NCBI GenBank assembly: GCA_026315105.1
Contig: CM048744.1
Span: 974,714,221-974,778,220, forward strand
Source: Locusta migratoria
Lineage: Eukaryota; Arthropoda; Insecta; Orthoptera; Acrididae
Reading direction: 5' to 3'
DNA: 64,000 nucleotides
Shown here: one piece after another, positions 50,550 through 61,720 of the stretch
Layout of the letters: every line of letters starts with the position of its first letter
Position numbering within the stretch: position 1 is the first letter of the stretch
Notes under the pieces: model-generated
What the model was told of the DNA's origin: nothing
Seen by the model: the letters and a program-made list of their open reading frames with translations, nothing else
Databases searched by the model: none
Position numbers and translations under genes: made by a program

Positions 50550-51055
50550 TTTAAATATAGATTGTGAAGCCCTGAGACGGTTTTTCGTCTCGAATATGTC
50601 CAAGACATTAAAGATAATCGTGAAGGAATGAATTAAAATTTGTGGTGCGGCCGGGAATCGAACTCGGACCTCCACGGTTACGCGGCAGACGTCTTACCGT
50701 TAGACCACCGCACCGCTAACAGCTAACGCGCCTCGGAATAGTCTAAGCACGATTTCCCTCCACGTCACAAATTTTAATTCTGCTTCTGAATTCCATAGAT
50801 AATTGCCACTACTGCCAAGGCTCTCCATGCAGCGGAATAGCACCTCGGTATTCCTGTTAAGATGATATAAATATCAATTTAAATATAGATTGAGAAACCC
50901 GGAGACGGTTTTTCGTCTAAAATATATCCAAGATATTAAAGACAAACGTTAGAGGTGCGGTGGTCTAACGGTAAGACACAGTAACCATGAAAGTCCGGAT
51001 TCGATTCCCGGCCGCACCACAAATTTTAATTCATTGCTTCACGTTTGTCTTTAAA
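50550..51055. mobile_element. Inverted pair of tRNA-derived SINEs, family S4
   Basis: Left arm (reverse) 50640-50720 and right arm (forward) 50955-51030 contain the same tRNA-like body, GTGCGGTGGTCTAACGGTAA with B-box-like ATTCGATTCCCGGCCGC. The body flanks AATTAAAATTT and its reverse also match. Two direct copies of a leader (AGACGGTTTTTCGTCT) occur at 50578 and 50906. The structure parallels the pairs at 7327 and 10114. Confidence 0.75.
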
Positions 51056-51599
51056 ATCTTAGGATTGCTGACTGCTTTAACTTTTTACACTTTTCCGAAC
51101 TGACATTGTTTAACAAAATAGCAGCTTTTTCCAGATTATAGACGGCATTTCCACAATGTTGTAGAATGCTCTACGATGTTCCAAAATTGTTACAAATTTT
51201 CCGTTGTGCTATTGTGGGTGGATACGCTGGAGACACCTACGCATCCTTATATGTTTGTAAATCAATTTAGAACCGATTGGAAATAAATTAGGACCGATAA
51301 ATGTAAGAGAAAATGAGATACTTAACACTGTATTAGGTTGTATTTTTAGGTTATTAAGTAACAGTAACATTTGATTACGTGACATCAAATAAAAGTGGAG
51401 ATTTCGTCAATGTTGAATGGAAATCAAGGAAGCAGAAAGATTTGTGAAGAAATCATTCAGATGATGTGCGGGGAGTATTTTCCGTATTTATTTCAGATCT
51501 TTGCATTAAAAACTGATTACGAATCAGTCTCATGTGTCTTGAATCACTGTTGTATTATTGATGAGAAAATTAGTCACCACTTTATTTCATTTTTTTTTT
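51056..51599. other. AT-rich stretch, nothing recognised
   Basis: A poly(T) run at the right end (51587-51607) precedes the GGCCC repeat. No other feature. Confidence 0.4.
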
Positions 51600-52595
51600 T
51601 TTTTTTTGCCCAATTTAAGTTACGGTAGTAACACTTAAAGTGGGCCTTTGCGATAGTCTTTTGATTTGACAGCTCGAAATTTAACTGAAAATAACGGCTT
51701 AACCATTCTTCTGCCACGAAAATTGAATAACGTAATTGGTAGAGGAGAAAATTCAGGCGATTTGACGATATCTGTCTGGCCGTAACGTGTTCCCACTTTT
51801 TAGGTCGAACCGTTCAACCGATCGGCACCAAATTTTACAGACATAATTGTTGGCTTCCAGAGACCAGAACCTCGCTTTTTGAAATATTTCGGACAAGAAA
51901 TACATCAGCAACACTAAAAAAAGCCGTTTGTAATGTAATTTAATTGCAAATAAACCTTTCATCTGACGCGAAAATTGAATAAACGAATTTGTAGAGGAGA
52001 AAATTCTCTACAACTTTGTTCCCCCATTTTTTATTTAATTATTTACTTATTTATTTTCATATCTCGTATAGTTTGAGTGATATTTCCATAAATAACGGAG
52101 TTTTGACACCCTCCATTGAATTAACGAAAAGCAGATGTCACGTGACATTCCTCGCTCAGAACTCTCTCTGGCATACGGCATTTTGCGTTGCGTAGTTGAT
52201 GATTTCCTTATTGTAACTTACACGTTGTCATTTCAAAGCAATAGCGCTCTGAGAAATTAACAAAGCCACGTCGAACGATAAATGATAATATAGTGTCTAC
52301 AAATGCCATATTAGCATCAGTTAACAACGGCCATCAATAGTATGAGATTAAGGAACGCAACTTCTAGTTGTTAGCCATAGTGTAGTGGGCATTGTGTTAG
52401 ACTGTGACGCTGAATGTCAGTGATTCGGAACCCATCACTACCTATTTTTTTTCCTAAATGAGTTTCAGACACTCTTATTAATTAATTTTTTATTATTTAG
52501 ATTACTATTTTGGTCCAAAATGTTTGCAAAAACTTATAATACTATAAATGTAGAGTGGGCCGTAAAACACGTCAGTGCGATTTTTTTTAGTTGGG
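51600..52595 (-). mobile_element. GGCCCACTTT-ended repeat, copy 3, reversed
   Basis: Starts with the decayed reverse right end (GCCCAATTTAAG...AAAGTGGGCC, 51608-51645) and ends at GTAGAGTGGGCC (52561) plus a T-run extension. Flanking text at copy 1's left and copy 3's right matches, including GTGTTTTACGG, so the real end lies outside the GGCCCACTTT motif. The repeat block count is lower than in copy 1. Confidence 0.72.
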
Positions 52596-52743
52596 TGCAA
52601 AGATAGTCAAAATGTTCAACTGTTTGTAAATCTATCGGACCTAACTGCGTGTTCATCAATCCGTAGCTTACAAACTACTTAAACCTAGGTAAACTAACCT
52701 ACGGACAAAGAAACACACCCATGCCCCAGCGAGGACTCTAACT

Positions 52744-54556
52744 ACTATCTGAACCCCCGCTGCTTCGCATGCGTAGGCTGGTTGGTCTGCACCAGTCGTT
52801 TCTTTTCAATCCCGATGAAGAATCCATATCTTAAGTTTCGTAGTTATAGCTTGAAATTTGAGTTAACAGCACAATGTTATGGAAATGAATTTTTGCATCT
52901 CGTATTTCACTCCCTTATTGGTCGAATTTCCAAAAATACCGATACATGTGTCTTTTAAATTTGAACCCCGAATCCAAATCCGAAAATTTGTAGTTCTAAC
53001 TTCACAATTGCCTAAATACCAACAGATTTTCGAAAAACATCCCCTCTCCAATTTAACCCCCTTGATGGTTGAATCTCCAAAAATACCGAAACACGTATTT
53101 TTTAAATCATAACGAACAATACAAATACCAATTTTTGCAGCTATAGCTTCAAAATTGTCTTGACAACAAAGTGTTTTCGAAAAGAATTTTTGATCCCCTC
53201 TTTTACCCCCTTAGTTCTTGAATTTGCGAAAATACCGAAACTCGTGTCTTTTTAATCCTGATCAAGAGTCCATATCCTAAATTTCGTAGTTATAGCTTGA
53301 AATTTGAGTTAACAGCAACATATTTTTGAAAATCAACTTTTTGCGTCCTCTATTTTACCCCCTTATTGTTTGAATTTCAAAAAATGTCGAAACACGTGTC
53401 TTTTAAATCCGAACCCCGAATCCAAATCCGAAAATTTGTAGTTCTAACTTCAAAATTGCCTAAATAGGAACATATTTTCGAAAAACACCCCCTCTCCAAT
53501 TTAACCCCGTTGATGGTTGAATTTCCAAAAATACCGAAACATGTATTTTTTAACGTCTAACCAACTATACAAATACCAATTTTTGCAGCTCTAGCTTCAA
53601 AATTGTATCAATAGCAACGTGTTTTTGAAAAGAATTTTTGATCCTCTATTTAACCCTCTTAGTTATTGAATTTCCAAAAATACTAAAAGTCATGGATTTA
53701 TAATCCTGACCAAGATTCCATATCCGATGTTTCGTAGTTGTAGTTTAAAATTTGAGTTAACGGCAACATATTTTTGAAAATCAATTTTTTGCGTCATCTG
53801 CGTACCCCCTTTATTTGTCGAATTTCAAAAAATGCCGAAACATATATCTTTTAAATTCGAACCCTGAATTAAAATCCGAAATTTTGTAGTTCTAGCTTCA
53901 AAATTGCCTAAATAGCTACGTATTTTCAAAACACGTTTCATCCCCTATTTCACCCCCTTACGGACGGAATATCAAACAATCGCTTCTTAAATGACGCCTA
54001 CAGAGAATGATCAACACCCTCCACAAATTTCAAGTTTTTATCTTCAGTGGTTTGGGCTGGGCGATGATGAGTCAGTCAGTCAATCAGTCAATCAGTCAGT
54101 CAGTTAATCGGGACACTTCCTTTTATGTGTGCAGGAGCCTCAGGCGCGCATGTTCCGCGCGCATGTTCCGCGGTGGCACATTTTTTTGTTTTTTTTTGTT
54201 TTAACTACGGTCAACTTGACGTTCTTCACTTGGTGTTACCAGAGGTGGAGCAGACATGATCGTGCCAGTTAAAAATATACACCTATAGGGCGGAATCAAA
54301 CGCACACATTGCAGATGCTAAACTACAATCGATCCTCTAGACCACTTTTTTTTTGGAAATGTATGTAATGCTATGTTATTTTATTATTTTTTCTTTTATT
54401 TTTTATTTTCATACTTTTTTATTTTATTTATTTATTTATTTATTTATTTTTTAATTAGTTCTATCTACTGCTAACTGACGTCCTCAAAGTTCGTCTTCTC
54501 GTATATAACGTACTGCTTACTCAGTGGACTCCACAATCGATTGTCTAATTTCCACC
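52744..54556 (-). mobile_element. Insert with higher-order repeats, possible Helitron-like end
   Basis: The inner edge at 52744-52790, read on the reverse strand, ends CGAAGCAGCGGGGGTTCAGA TAG, similar to a Helitron 3' hairpin end (CTAG worn to ATAG). The body is mostly a 447-bp higher-order repeat. The 5' side has a TCAGTCAGTCAATC run (54068-54108) and AT-rich filler to 54556. Superfamily uncertain. Confidence 0.5.
52799..53965. repeat. Higher-order tandem repeat, 447-bp period of three subunits
   Basis: Landmark CCATATC recurs at 52824, 53270 and 53718 (446 and 448 bp apart). Each period holds three related subunits of about 149 bp: A ('GAATCCATATC...TTATTG'), B ('GAACCCCGAATCCAAATCC...'), C ('CAAATACCAATTTTTGCAGC...'). 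The order is A-B-C-A-B-C-A-B. Each subunit has a C-rich CCCCCTTA-like block and GTTGAATTTCCAAAAAT. Confidence 0.85.
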
Positions 54557-54585
54557 CCTCGGCTACTCCACCGCGGCAAAGATAG

Positions 54586-55212
54586 ACCGGTGGAGAAGAA
54601 ATACGAGCAGTGGAAGTAGCAGGTGAGGAAATTTCGCAGCGGATTTAGCGGTCAGTGTGTGCGTTCGTAATCCGGCCAATTTCCCGCTCAGTGCAGGTGG
54701 ATAGGCGGTTTCCCCGTGTTTGGGGGGGTCTTGGGCATTATGCGCGCGCCAATCACATCTCGCAGCGGAAAGCGGATTGCCAGCGATTGCCTCTGAATGG
54801 CCAGCCAGCGACTCGCCCAGAGGCAAAAAGCAGCCGAGCCAGTGCGCACGGGCAGGTCGGTTTGTTTCCGCTTTTAACAACCCGGCGCGTTTTTTACCTC
54901 TCCTAACTAACCGGGGGAAAAAAGCTGAAACTTTTCATCCTTTAATTTTTAGCGCTGTAACATCAGTCAGTGTTTGCAGACTAAATTATGACCTTAACGT
55001 TCCGCTTGCGTATTCACACAATAAAATCTTCTGACTGGGAGCAGAAAATCGGTTTCAAAGTTAACCCTCTTAAACAGCAAGTAGTATTAACTGCTCAACA
55101 AACCCCTCCGAGAATTCAGAGAACATCTTTCACCTTGTGAAAATGAAGCAAAATCAACCTCGCTAAACTACCAATTTTCCCGTTGAGAGACGTCAGTAAC
55201 GTATAAATATTT
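54586..55212. other. Unassigned stretch, GC-rich at 54640-54900
   Basis: Contains long overlapping frames (for example 54720-55034) with no recognisable domain, and CCAGCCAGCGACTCGCCC-like text. It may be low-copy host sequence. Confidence 0.4.
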
Positions 55213-55411
55213 AAATAACTGTATGGTGACGAATTACAGTGCTGATATTTTTATCAGTATTATTTCGCAATAGCGAATTTCTTTTAGCGTCACTGTATAA
55301 GGTATGGATGTTCTACCATACCTTACACAGTGACGCTAAAAGAAATTCGCTATTGCGAAATAATACTGATAAAAATATCAGCACTGTAATTTGTCACTAT
55401 ACAGTAATTTA
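55213..55411. repeat. About 200-bp near-perfect palindrome
   Basis: Arms 55213-55310 and 55316-55411 match almost exactly (AAATAACTGTATGGTGACGA to its reverse), with a tiny loop around GTTCTAC. A third partial copy of one arm lies at about 55895-55960. GTATAAATATTTA flanks at 55201-55213 and 55961-55973 suggest one element with internal insertions. Confidence 0.82.
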
Positions 55412-55444
55412 ACAGATGCCTAAGCGAGGCAATAACGATAACAG

Positions 55445-55645
55445 GCCGGCCGCGGTGGCCGAGGGGACTGAGTCGCTCCAGTCACGGTCTGCACGGCCAC
55501 TACGGTCGGGGGTTCGAATCCCCCCTCGGGCATGGATATTTGTGCCGTCCTTAGTAGTAGCTAGTTCATAAGTAGTTTGTAAGTTTAGGGACTGATGACC
55601 CCGTAGCTAAGTCCCTTAAGCTGTACAAACATTTGAACATTTTTG
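55445..55645 (+). mobile_element. tRNA-derived SINE, family S1
   Basis: The exact 10-bp duplication ACGATAACAG lies at 55435-55444 and 55646-55655. Intact boxes. Confidence 0.93.
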
Positions 55646-55794
55646 ACGATAACAGCGTAGGTTAATGCCTGCTTGTTTTCATTCTTCCTGGTGCGGTAAT
55701 ACAGATTAAGCTGCGAGTGGTAAGGAATGAATTCAGTTGACTCATATGTGCAGTCAGTGTGGCATATGGAAGTTTGGGTCGGTCCTGGAGTCGT

Positions 55795-55885
55795 GTTCGG
55801 GTAGCCTAGTGGTTAAGCCATCCACTCGCGAAAAGGGGGTAACCCAGGTTCGAGTCCCGGCCCGGCACAAATTTTCATATCTCAC
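55795..55885 (+). mobile_element. tRNA-like SINE, family S6
   Basis: TAGCCTAGTGGTTAAGCCAT and GGTTCGAGTCCCGGCCCGG, then AAATTTTCATATCTCACCAT, which has the same layout as the copy at 7052. It lies between the palindrome and its third arm. A few extra G bases in the variable region (AAAAGGGGGTAACCC). Confidence 0.6.
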
Positions 55886-56044
55886 CATTTGGTAGAACAC
55901 CCATACCTTATACAGTGACGCTAAAAGAAATTCGCTATTGCGAAATAATATTCATAAAAAAGTATAAATATTTACCTTGTTCCTTGTATTTTATGTAATT
56001 ATCATTATTTTAACGTTTTATAAAATATACATTCCTCATATATT

Positions 56045-57360
56045 ATGAACTACCTCGAAGTGAACGACCTATTGACCAATAGTCAACACGGATTCAGAAA
56101 GTATCTTTCTTGTGAAACACGGCTAATTCTTTACTCGCATGATGTGATGAGTTCTATAGACAAAAGGAAGCCAAATAGATCCAGTATTTCTAGATATCCG
56201 GAAAGCTTTCGACACTGTACCTCACAAGCATTTTATAATCAAACTGCATGCTTATGAAAAATCGTCACGATTGTGCAATTGGATTCGTGATTCCCTGTCA
56301 GACAGGACACAATACATTTTAATTGACGGAAAGTCATCCAGTAGAACTGAAATGACATCTGTCGTTCCTTAGCGAAGTCTTCAGGGCCCCTACCGTTCCT
56401 TATTTTTAATCGCGCGACCTTCCGCATCGGAGGTTCGAATCCTCCCTTGGGCATGGATGTTTGTGTCGCCTTTAGTATAAGGTAGTTCATAAGTAGTTTG
56501 TAAGTCTAGGGACTGATGACCCCGCAGTTAAGTCCAATAAGCTTTCCAAACATTTGAACATTTTTGAACCTTATTTTTATAAACGATTTAGGGGACAATC
56601 TGAGTAGTTCCTTTGCTTGTTCGCGGATGATGCTGTCTGTCACTTACCAGTTAGTAAAGTCACCAAAAGATCAAAAGCAACTGCAAAATGATTTATATAT
56701 CTGCATGGTGTAAAACATAATGAGAAGTGCGAAATCATCCATATGACCACTAAAAGAAGTACGTTAAACTTCATTTATACGATAAATCAATCAAAACAAC
56801 AATCCGTTAATTCAACTACATACCTAGGAGAAACAATTCTAAACAATTTAAATTGGAAAGAACACATAGAAAATATTGTAGGGAAAGCGAACCAAAGACT
56901 ACGTTTCGTTAGCAGAACACTTAGAAGATCCAATAGTTCTACTAAAGAAAGTGCTTACACCACACCTGTGCTTCATATTTTGGAGTATGTGGGATACCCA
57001 CCAAGTGAACTGACAAACGATTTAGAGAAAGTTCAGGGAAGGGCAGCTCGTTTTGTATTATCGCGATATAAGGGAGAGAGTGTCACGGGAATGATGCACG
57101 AGTTGGGATGGAAATCATTTGCGAAATTTCTTTCGGCGACTTTCTCTTCCGAATGCGAACATATTTTGTTAGCACCCACCTACATAGGAAGACATGAAAA
57201 ACAAAATAAAATAAGAGAAATCAGATCGAAAACGGAAAGTTTTATGTGTGCTTTCCCGCGAGCTATTAGAGAATGAAACTGCAGAGAAACATTATAAAAG
57301 CGGTTCGGTGAACCCTCTGCCACGCACTTCATTGTGATTCGCAGAGTATTTATGTAAATG
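56045..57360 (+). mobile_element. LINE B (CR1/Jockey-like), split by a SINE
   Basis: The first piece starts near YLEVNDLLTNSQHGFRK (the usual 'QHGFR' block), then a shifted frame over FDTVPHKHFI. After CNWIRDSLSDRTQYIL it is interrupted by S1 (56409-56568), and after that lies DNLSSSFACSRM. Last piece 56743-57276: MTTKRSTLNFIYTIN, KQQSVNSTTYLGE, KANQRLRFVSRTLRRSN, VQGRAARFVLSRYKGESV and a C-terminal end with a stop. Ends at the 3' UTR near 57360. Confidence 0.83.
56409..56568 (+). mobile_element. tRNA-derived SINE, family S1, 5'-truncated
   Basis: The exact 11-bp duplication CCTTATTTTTA lies at 56398-56408 and 56569-56579, in LINE B. The head begins only 20 bp before the B box, so the A box is missing: a 5'-truncated retroposition. 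Confidence 0.93.
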
Positions 57361-57384
57361 TACATTATTGTATTTTTCCGTTAC

Positions 57385-57585
57385 AAGAACGCGGTGGAAT
57401 GGCCGAGCGCTGTAAGGGGCTTTGCTGCGTAGTGTGCGGTTGCTCCCCGTCTGAGGTTCGCGTCCTCCCTCCGGGATACGGCTGTGCCTGCGTTGTCCTT
57501 AGGTCAGTTTAAGTAGTTTGTAAGCTTATGGACTGGTAACCTCAGTAGTTATGTCCCGTAGATTTACAAATATTTTAACAATTTT
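57385..57585 (+). mobile_element. tRNA-derived SINE, family S2
   Basis: Head GGTGGAATGGCCGAGCGCTG, B-box-like GAGGTTCGCGTCCTCCC, tail AAGTAGTTTGTAAGCTTATG and TTAACAATTTT. Its tail is more S1-like (ATGTCCCGTAG), suggesting an intermediate subfamily. Confidence 0.75.
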
Positions 57586-57804
57586 ACATGTTCAACAGGA
57601 GAGACAAGTTCCAGCTGACTATCTGCATCGCTACGTCAGAGGTAGTAGGGATTACTGCAATTCAACCAACGGTCAACGCGCTCCTACAACGCTGGATGAG
57701 ATTGTCTTGTTAATCTTTGCAAAGACAAACACTGAAATAAATTGTAATAATGTCATTACTCATGTTGTACGCTTGGTAGTAAGTCGTCCGTTAAAAAGAA
57801 TGCT

Positions 57805-57857
<53 letters not shown>

Positions 57858-58440
57858 TTAATAGTAGTGAGTCTTAACGATTCTATTAACTCTTATAGTA
57901 TGTATTACGAAATAAATCGTTGTCTGAAAGAAAAATTTAATATTATCACTCTATGTGGAAACTGCTAATCCATAGGATTTTTTGAAAGTGAATGCTTCCT
58001 AAGGTAAGTATTCCTCAAAAAGTTAGAACATTATTAAAACTGAAGTTGCAGTGACGCTAAATATAATCTTTTATCGCTGACTTTGACTCAATCCGAGAAT
58101 TAGAAATGAATACTTCGGATAGTAACCTAAATCATTTCGGTGAATAAGACTGAAATTTTCATTTTTAGTGTTCATTGACGAATAATTCAAAGATAAAGGA
58201 CAATAATTCCGTGAAGTAATATAATGGTAATGTACAGATCAACCGACTTAGAAAACTGAATATTCAAGTTTATTAGGGTCAGTTTAGTGACGTGGATTGT
58301 TAATCACAACTTTCAATTTAAACTATTTTGGTTATCAATAATTTCATTGTTTTTGGAGTGTGTAATAGGAAGTAACAATAATTCGCAATATGAAAGTTAT
58401 TTAACCAAATCGCTGCTTTAATATTAATATATTTTTAAAC
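57586..58440. other. AT-rich stretch with long poly(T)
   Basis: Poly(T) at about 57808-57856. No domain or repeat family recognised, although the poly(T) may be the end of a reverse-strand retroposon. Confidence 0.4.
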
Positions 58441-58474
58441 AATGGCCATTTCGGCTACCAGGCCATCTTCACGT
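58441..58474 (-). ncRNA. Decayed hammerhead-like motif
   Basis: The reverse strand has GTGAAGA (C3 changed), T, stem II GGC/GCC, GAAA, and the palindrome ATGGCCAT. Only parts fit. No inverted partner found nearby. Confidence 0.35.
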
Positions 58475-60077
58475 TATCTGCGATTCTATAATACAAATTT
58501 CGTGAGATATAATAACAGTGACACGATACGATAATTTTTATATATAATTAGATTTTACATACTACTTGCAAAGTGCGTTTTTCATATATCGTTATTGTTA
58601 CGCCACCAGGTCTTGTACCGTTCAAATAATTAGCAAACTGTCAATGAATGAGATTACACTTCGAGAATGTAATCTTTGGAAACGGTAAAGCCTCATTATA
58701 ATCTACACTAATATCAAGCTATTTACCCATATGAAAAAATTTTAACGGATTAAGTGAAAAAATTCAAATACTTAGTGTGCTAACTTGACCAGCAATATTG
58801 TCGTTGTGTTATCGGTATTTCAGTAACTGTCAGTGTCAAAATCACTTCATTCGCTACTGAAGTGTGCGACAAGTATTCCATGTGGAGCTCGAAGACAAAC
58901 TCGTACGTGCGACTGTATAAGCACCACTGAATCGAGATCAATTTGTAGCTTTTTGAGAAAAAAATGTACCTATTTTAGCGAATTTTCTATATGGTATAGC
59001 CCTAAATCGACCCAGTTTCAATGCTGGTCTAAATTAGCGCAAAACTCGCTTGATAACACCGATAAAGTATCGCGTGTTGTGATGCAAATAAAGAGGAATA
59101 TACCAAAATATACGCTGAAAGATGGCAATACAAGTTCCTACAAACCCCTAAGACGCCGCACAACTCGAACTCAAACACGCTATCGAGGAGAAGGCCACAG
59201 ATACGACCAACCGATTCGACACAGATTTGGCAGGTCACTTCCGTATAACCTAAAAGGAAGGACTCCATGATTAGCTGGCTCAACATCCCGTTCCTCCATT
59301 TTTGAAAAAAAAAAAAAAAAAAAAAACCCTAAAGGTTATGACGTGCAGTCAACCCAAAATTGACGGGATCGATAGATAAGTGTGAATGGAACATTTTTCA
59401 GGACAGTGTATGTGGTCCGCAAACGCACAGTTTTCCAGAAATCGAAGAAAGAAATTATCACAGGAAAACTGCTATCAGGTTCGAAATAAATCGATTCACT
59501 ACAGATCGATTTTGGTTATGTGATAGAAATCATCAATGTTATAGCTAGAATGATAATGGACAGGCCAAATAAATTATTAGTAGCTACATAGCGTTATATC
59601 ATAGCCAAAAATTGTGTAATAACAGATAACTTATCGAATTTCAGCAAGTACCGTTAGAACAGATTCATATACACATGAAGCGGAAATACGAATATCGGTT
59701 TTTAAGAAGATTACAGTGGACTGTGACAACAGTTCAGAAACTAAGAAAATCATGAGTTCCCTCTATGTGGGCAACTAGTACACACATTCAGTTTAAAGTT
59801 ATAAAACAATGTTTCAAAATAAAATAAAGGCATATTTTCATTTGTTGTAATAGATTGAACAAATGTAACATGTTCGGTACAGAAGTAATTCAGATTTTAA
59901 AAAATTCAAATTGACATCTTTAACTCCTCGGGAAGATGTATAAAACCGTTCTAGGTAAAATCAATTGTATCAAGTTGCCTCCCATTATGAATGATTTTAT
60001 GCGCGCACGACTGTATTTGACTTATCAAATAGATGATTTGCAGCAATTGGCCGTTATTTATTAGAAACTACTTTAAT
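58475..60077. other. Unassigned stretch
   Basis: Contains the 145-aa frame 58833-59270 and an A-run (59307-59326). I recognise no domain; the frame is Arg/Thr-rich, with RRRTTRTQTRYRGEGHRYD near its end. No inverted repeats seen. Confidence 0.35.
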
Positions 60078-60350
60078 GTGAAACTTCCTGGCAGATTACA
60101 ATTGTGTGCCGGAGCCGGGATTCGAACCTGGTATCTTTACCTTTCGCGGGCAAGCGATCTACTGCTGAGCTATGCCGACACGACTCAAAGTCCGTCCTCA
60201 CAGTTTTAATTCTGCCAGTACCTCGCCTCCTACTTTCCAAAACTTCACATAAGTTCTCCTGCGAGCCATGCAAGACTAGCACTCCTGGAAGAAAGGATAT
60301 GGTGGAGACATGGCTTAGGCACAGCCTAAGGGATGTTTCCAGAATGAAAC
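60078..60350 (-). mobile_element. tRNA-derived SINE, family S3, first half of inverted pair
   Basis: Reverse-strand S3: reverse B box near 60115-60135 (GGTTCGAATCCCGGCTCC), the GGCGAGGTACTGGCAGAAT body, and the CTAAGGGATGTTTCCAGAAT outer end. It joins the forward copy at 60345-60612 head to head. Confidence 0.82.
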
Positions 60351-60612
60351 TTTCACTCTGCAGAGAAGTGCTAGTCTTGCGAGGTTCGCAGGAGAACTTA
60401 TGTGAAGTTTTGGAAAGTAGGAGGCGAGATACTGCCAGAAGTAAAGTTGTGAGGACGGACTGTGAGTCGTGTTGGGATAGCTCAGTGGTAGAGCGCTTGC
60501 CCACGAAAGGCAGAGGTCCCAGGTTGGAGTCCCGGTTCCGGCACACAATTTTAATCTGCCAGGAAGTTTCATATTAGCGCACACTCCGCTGCAGTGTGAA
60601 AGTTTCATTCTG
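60345..60612 (+). mobile_element. tRNA-derived SINE, family S3, second half of inverted pair
   Basis: Forward S3: the CACTCTGCAGAGAAGTGCTA start, TAGGAGGCGAGATACTGCCA body, tRNA-like TAGCTCAGTGGTAGAGCGCT with the B box worn to GGTTGGAGTCC, ending ATCTGCCAGGAAGTTTCATA. It recalls the pair at 7327-7919. Confidence 0.82.
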
Positions 60613-61274
60613 CTATAATGTGAATATCCAGATTTTGGCAAGTGACTTGCTTTTGTGTCCCAGCCTCGTCGCCATGTATCTCGTTTTCGCCGGTTGTCGT
60701 AGGTGTCGGTGGCCGAGTAGAAAGAGACCGACGCAGGAATAAAGGATGCACGCTTGTGCAGGTACGGAGTTGACCAGCCAGTGCGACAGCAGAAACTAGA
60801 GCACTAGGCTAAATTAGAACAAGTTGTATATTTCGTGGAGTCTTGGTAATAATTAACTTTTACATAGTTCTTGACTGCAGGATGCTGATACATAGTTTAG
60901 ATAGAGGCCTGCCTACTGATGATTCCTAGTGCCTATCCGATAGCCAAGTCTTAACTGGTGCCTATCTGATTCCCAAGTGGCCGATGCAGCAGTCGTGGCC
61001 ACGAGCGGAGTTGTAGCAGAGGGCGCTCGTGACTGACGTAAGAACGCCGCGCCGTGCGTGCATGGCGGCGCGCGGCGAAAGTACGTGGCGCGCACTTCAT
61101 ACTTGTGCGACACCACACTTGCCATGCTCAATACGTACATTTTTACATCAATATGCTAAGCATGTGCCATAATCGCCATTAGAACACTTTAGATGTATTT
61201 AAGTGTTACGTTAGAGACGGAGCTTATGCTTGGATTGATTTTTATTTTTTGCTAAGGTTACGGAAGGAAATCGG
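60613..61274. other. Unassigned stretch, GC-rich at about 60960-61110
   Basis: CpG-rich patch with GGCGCGCGGCG text near 61060-61085 and AT-rich flanks. No domain found. May be low-copy host sequence. Confidence 0.4.
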
Positions 61275-61430
61275 ACGTGGCCTTCGAAAAAAATCGTCCT
61301 GGCATTTGCCTGGAGTTATTTACGAACGTCACGGATGACCTAAATGAGGATGGCCAAAAGCGATTTTGAACCGGCTTCTCCCCAGACGCCAGTCCATTGC
61401 GTTACCACTGCGCCACCCCAAGTGGTATCT
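61275..61430 (-). mobile_element. tRNA-like SINE, family S7
   Basis: The reverse strand has the head TGGCGCAGTGGTAACGCAAT, a decayed B box (GGTTCAAAATCG near 61361-61372), and the tail AGGTCATCCGTGACGTTCGT. The 3' end of the head is followed by GGCATTTGCCTGGAG (61291-61315). Short and single. Confidence 0.5.
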
Positions 61431-61515
61431 CTTTTGAGAACTACTATTCTAGCAGCAGTATTCTATTTGGAAAAGCGAGGTTCACACTGCCATCTCTATG
61501 ATTAACAATGGAAGG

Positions 61516-61708
61516 TTTAAATGTTTGTATAGCTTATGGGACTTAACTACGGGGTCATCAGTCCCTAAACTTACAAACTACTTATCAACTAGCTTATTCT
61601 AAGGACGGCACAAATATCCATGCCCGAGGAGGGATTCGAACCCCCTACCGTAGTGGCCGTCCAGACCGTGACTGGAGCGCCTCAGTCCCCTCGGCCACCG
61701 CAGCCGGT
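61516..61708 (-). mobile_element. tRNA-derived SINE, family S1
   Basis: The exact 12-bp duplication AACAATGGAAGG lies at 61504-61515 and 61709-61720. It may lie inside an older repeat, since the LINE F remains begin right after it. Confidence 0.93.
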
Positions 61709-61720
61709 AACAATGGAAGG

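Larger units (their letters stand above)
52607..54575 (-). mobile_element. S2 SINE, split by a 1.8-kb insert
   Basis: S2 tail and body at 52607-52743, then the 52744-54556 insert, then the S2 head end CTCGGCTACTCCACCGCGGC at about 54556-54575. The exact 10-bp duplication GCAAAGATAG at 52597-52606 and 54576-54585 shows the two halves belong to one SINE. Confidence 0.82.
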
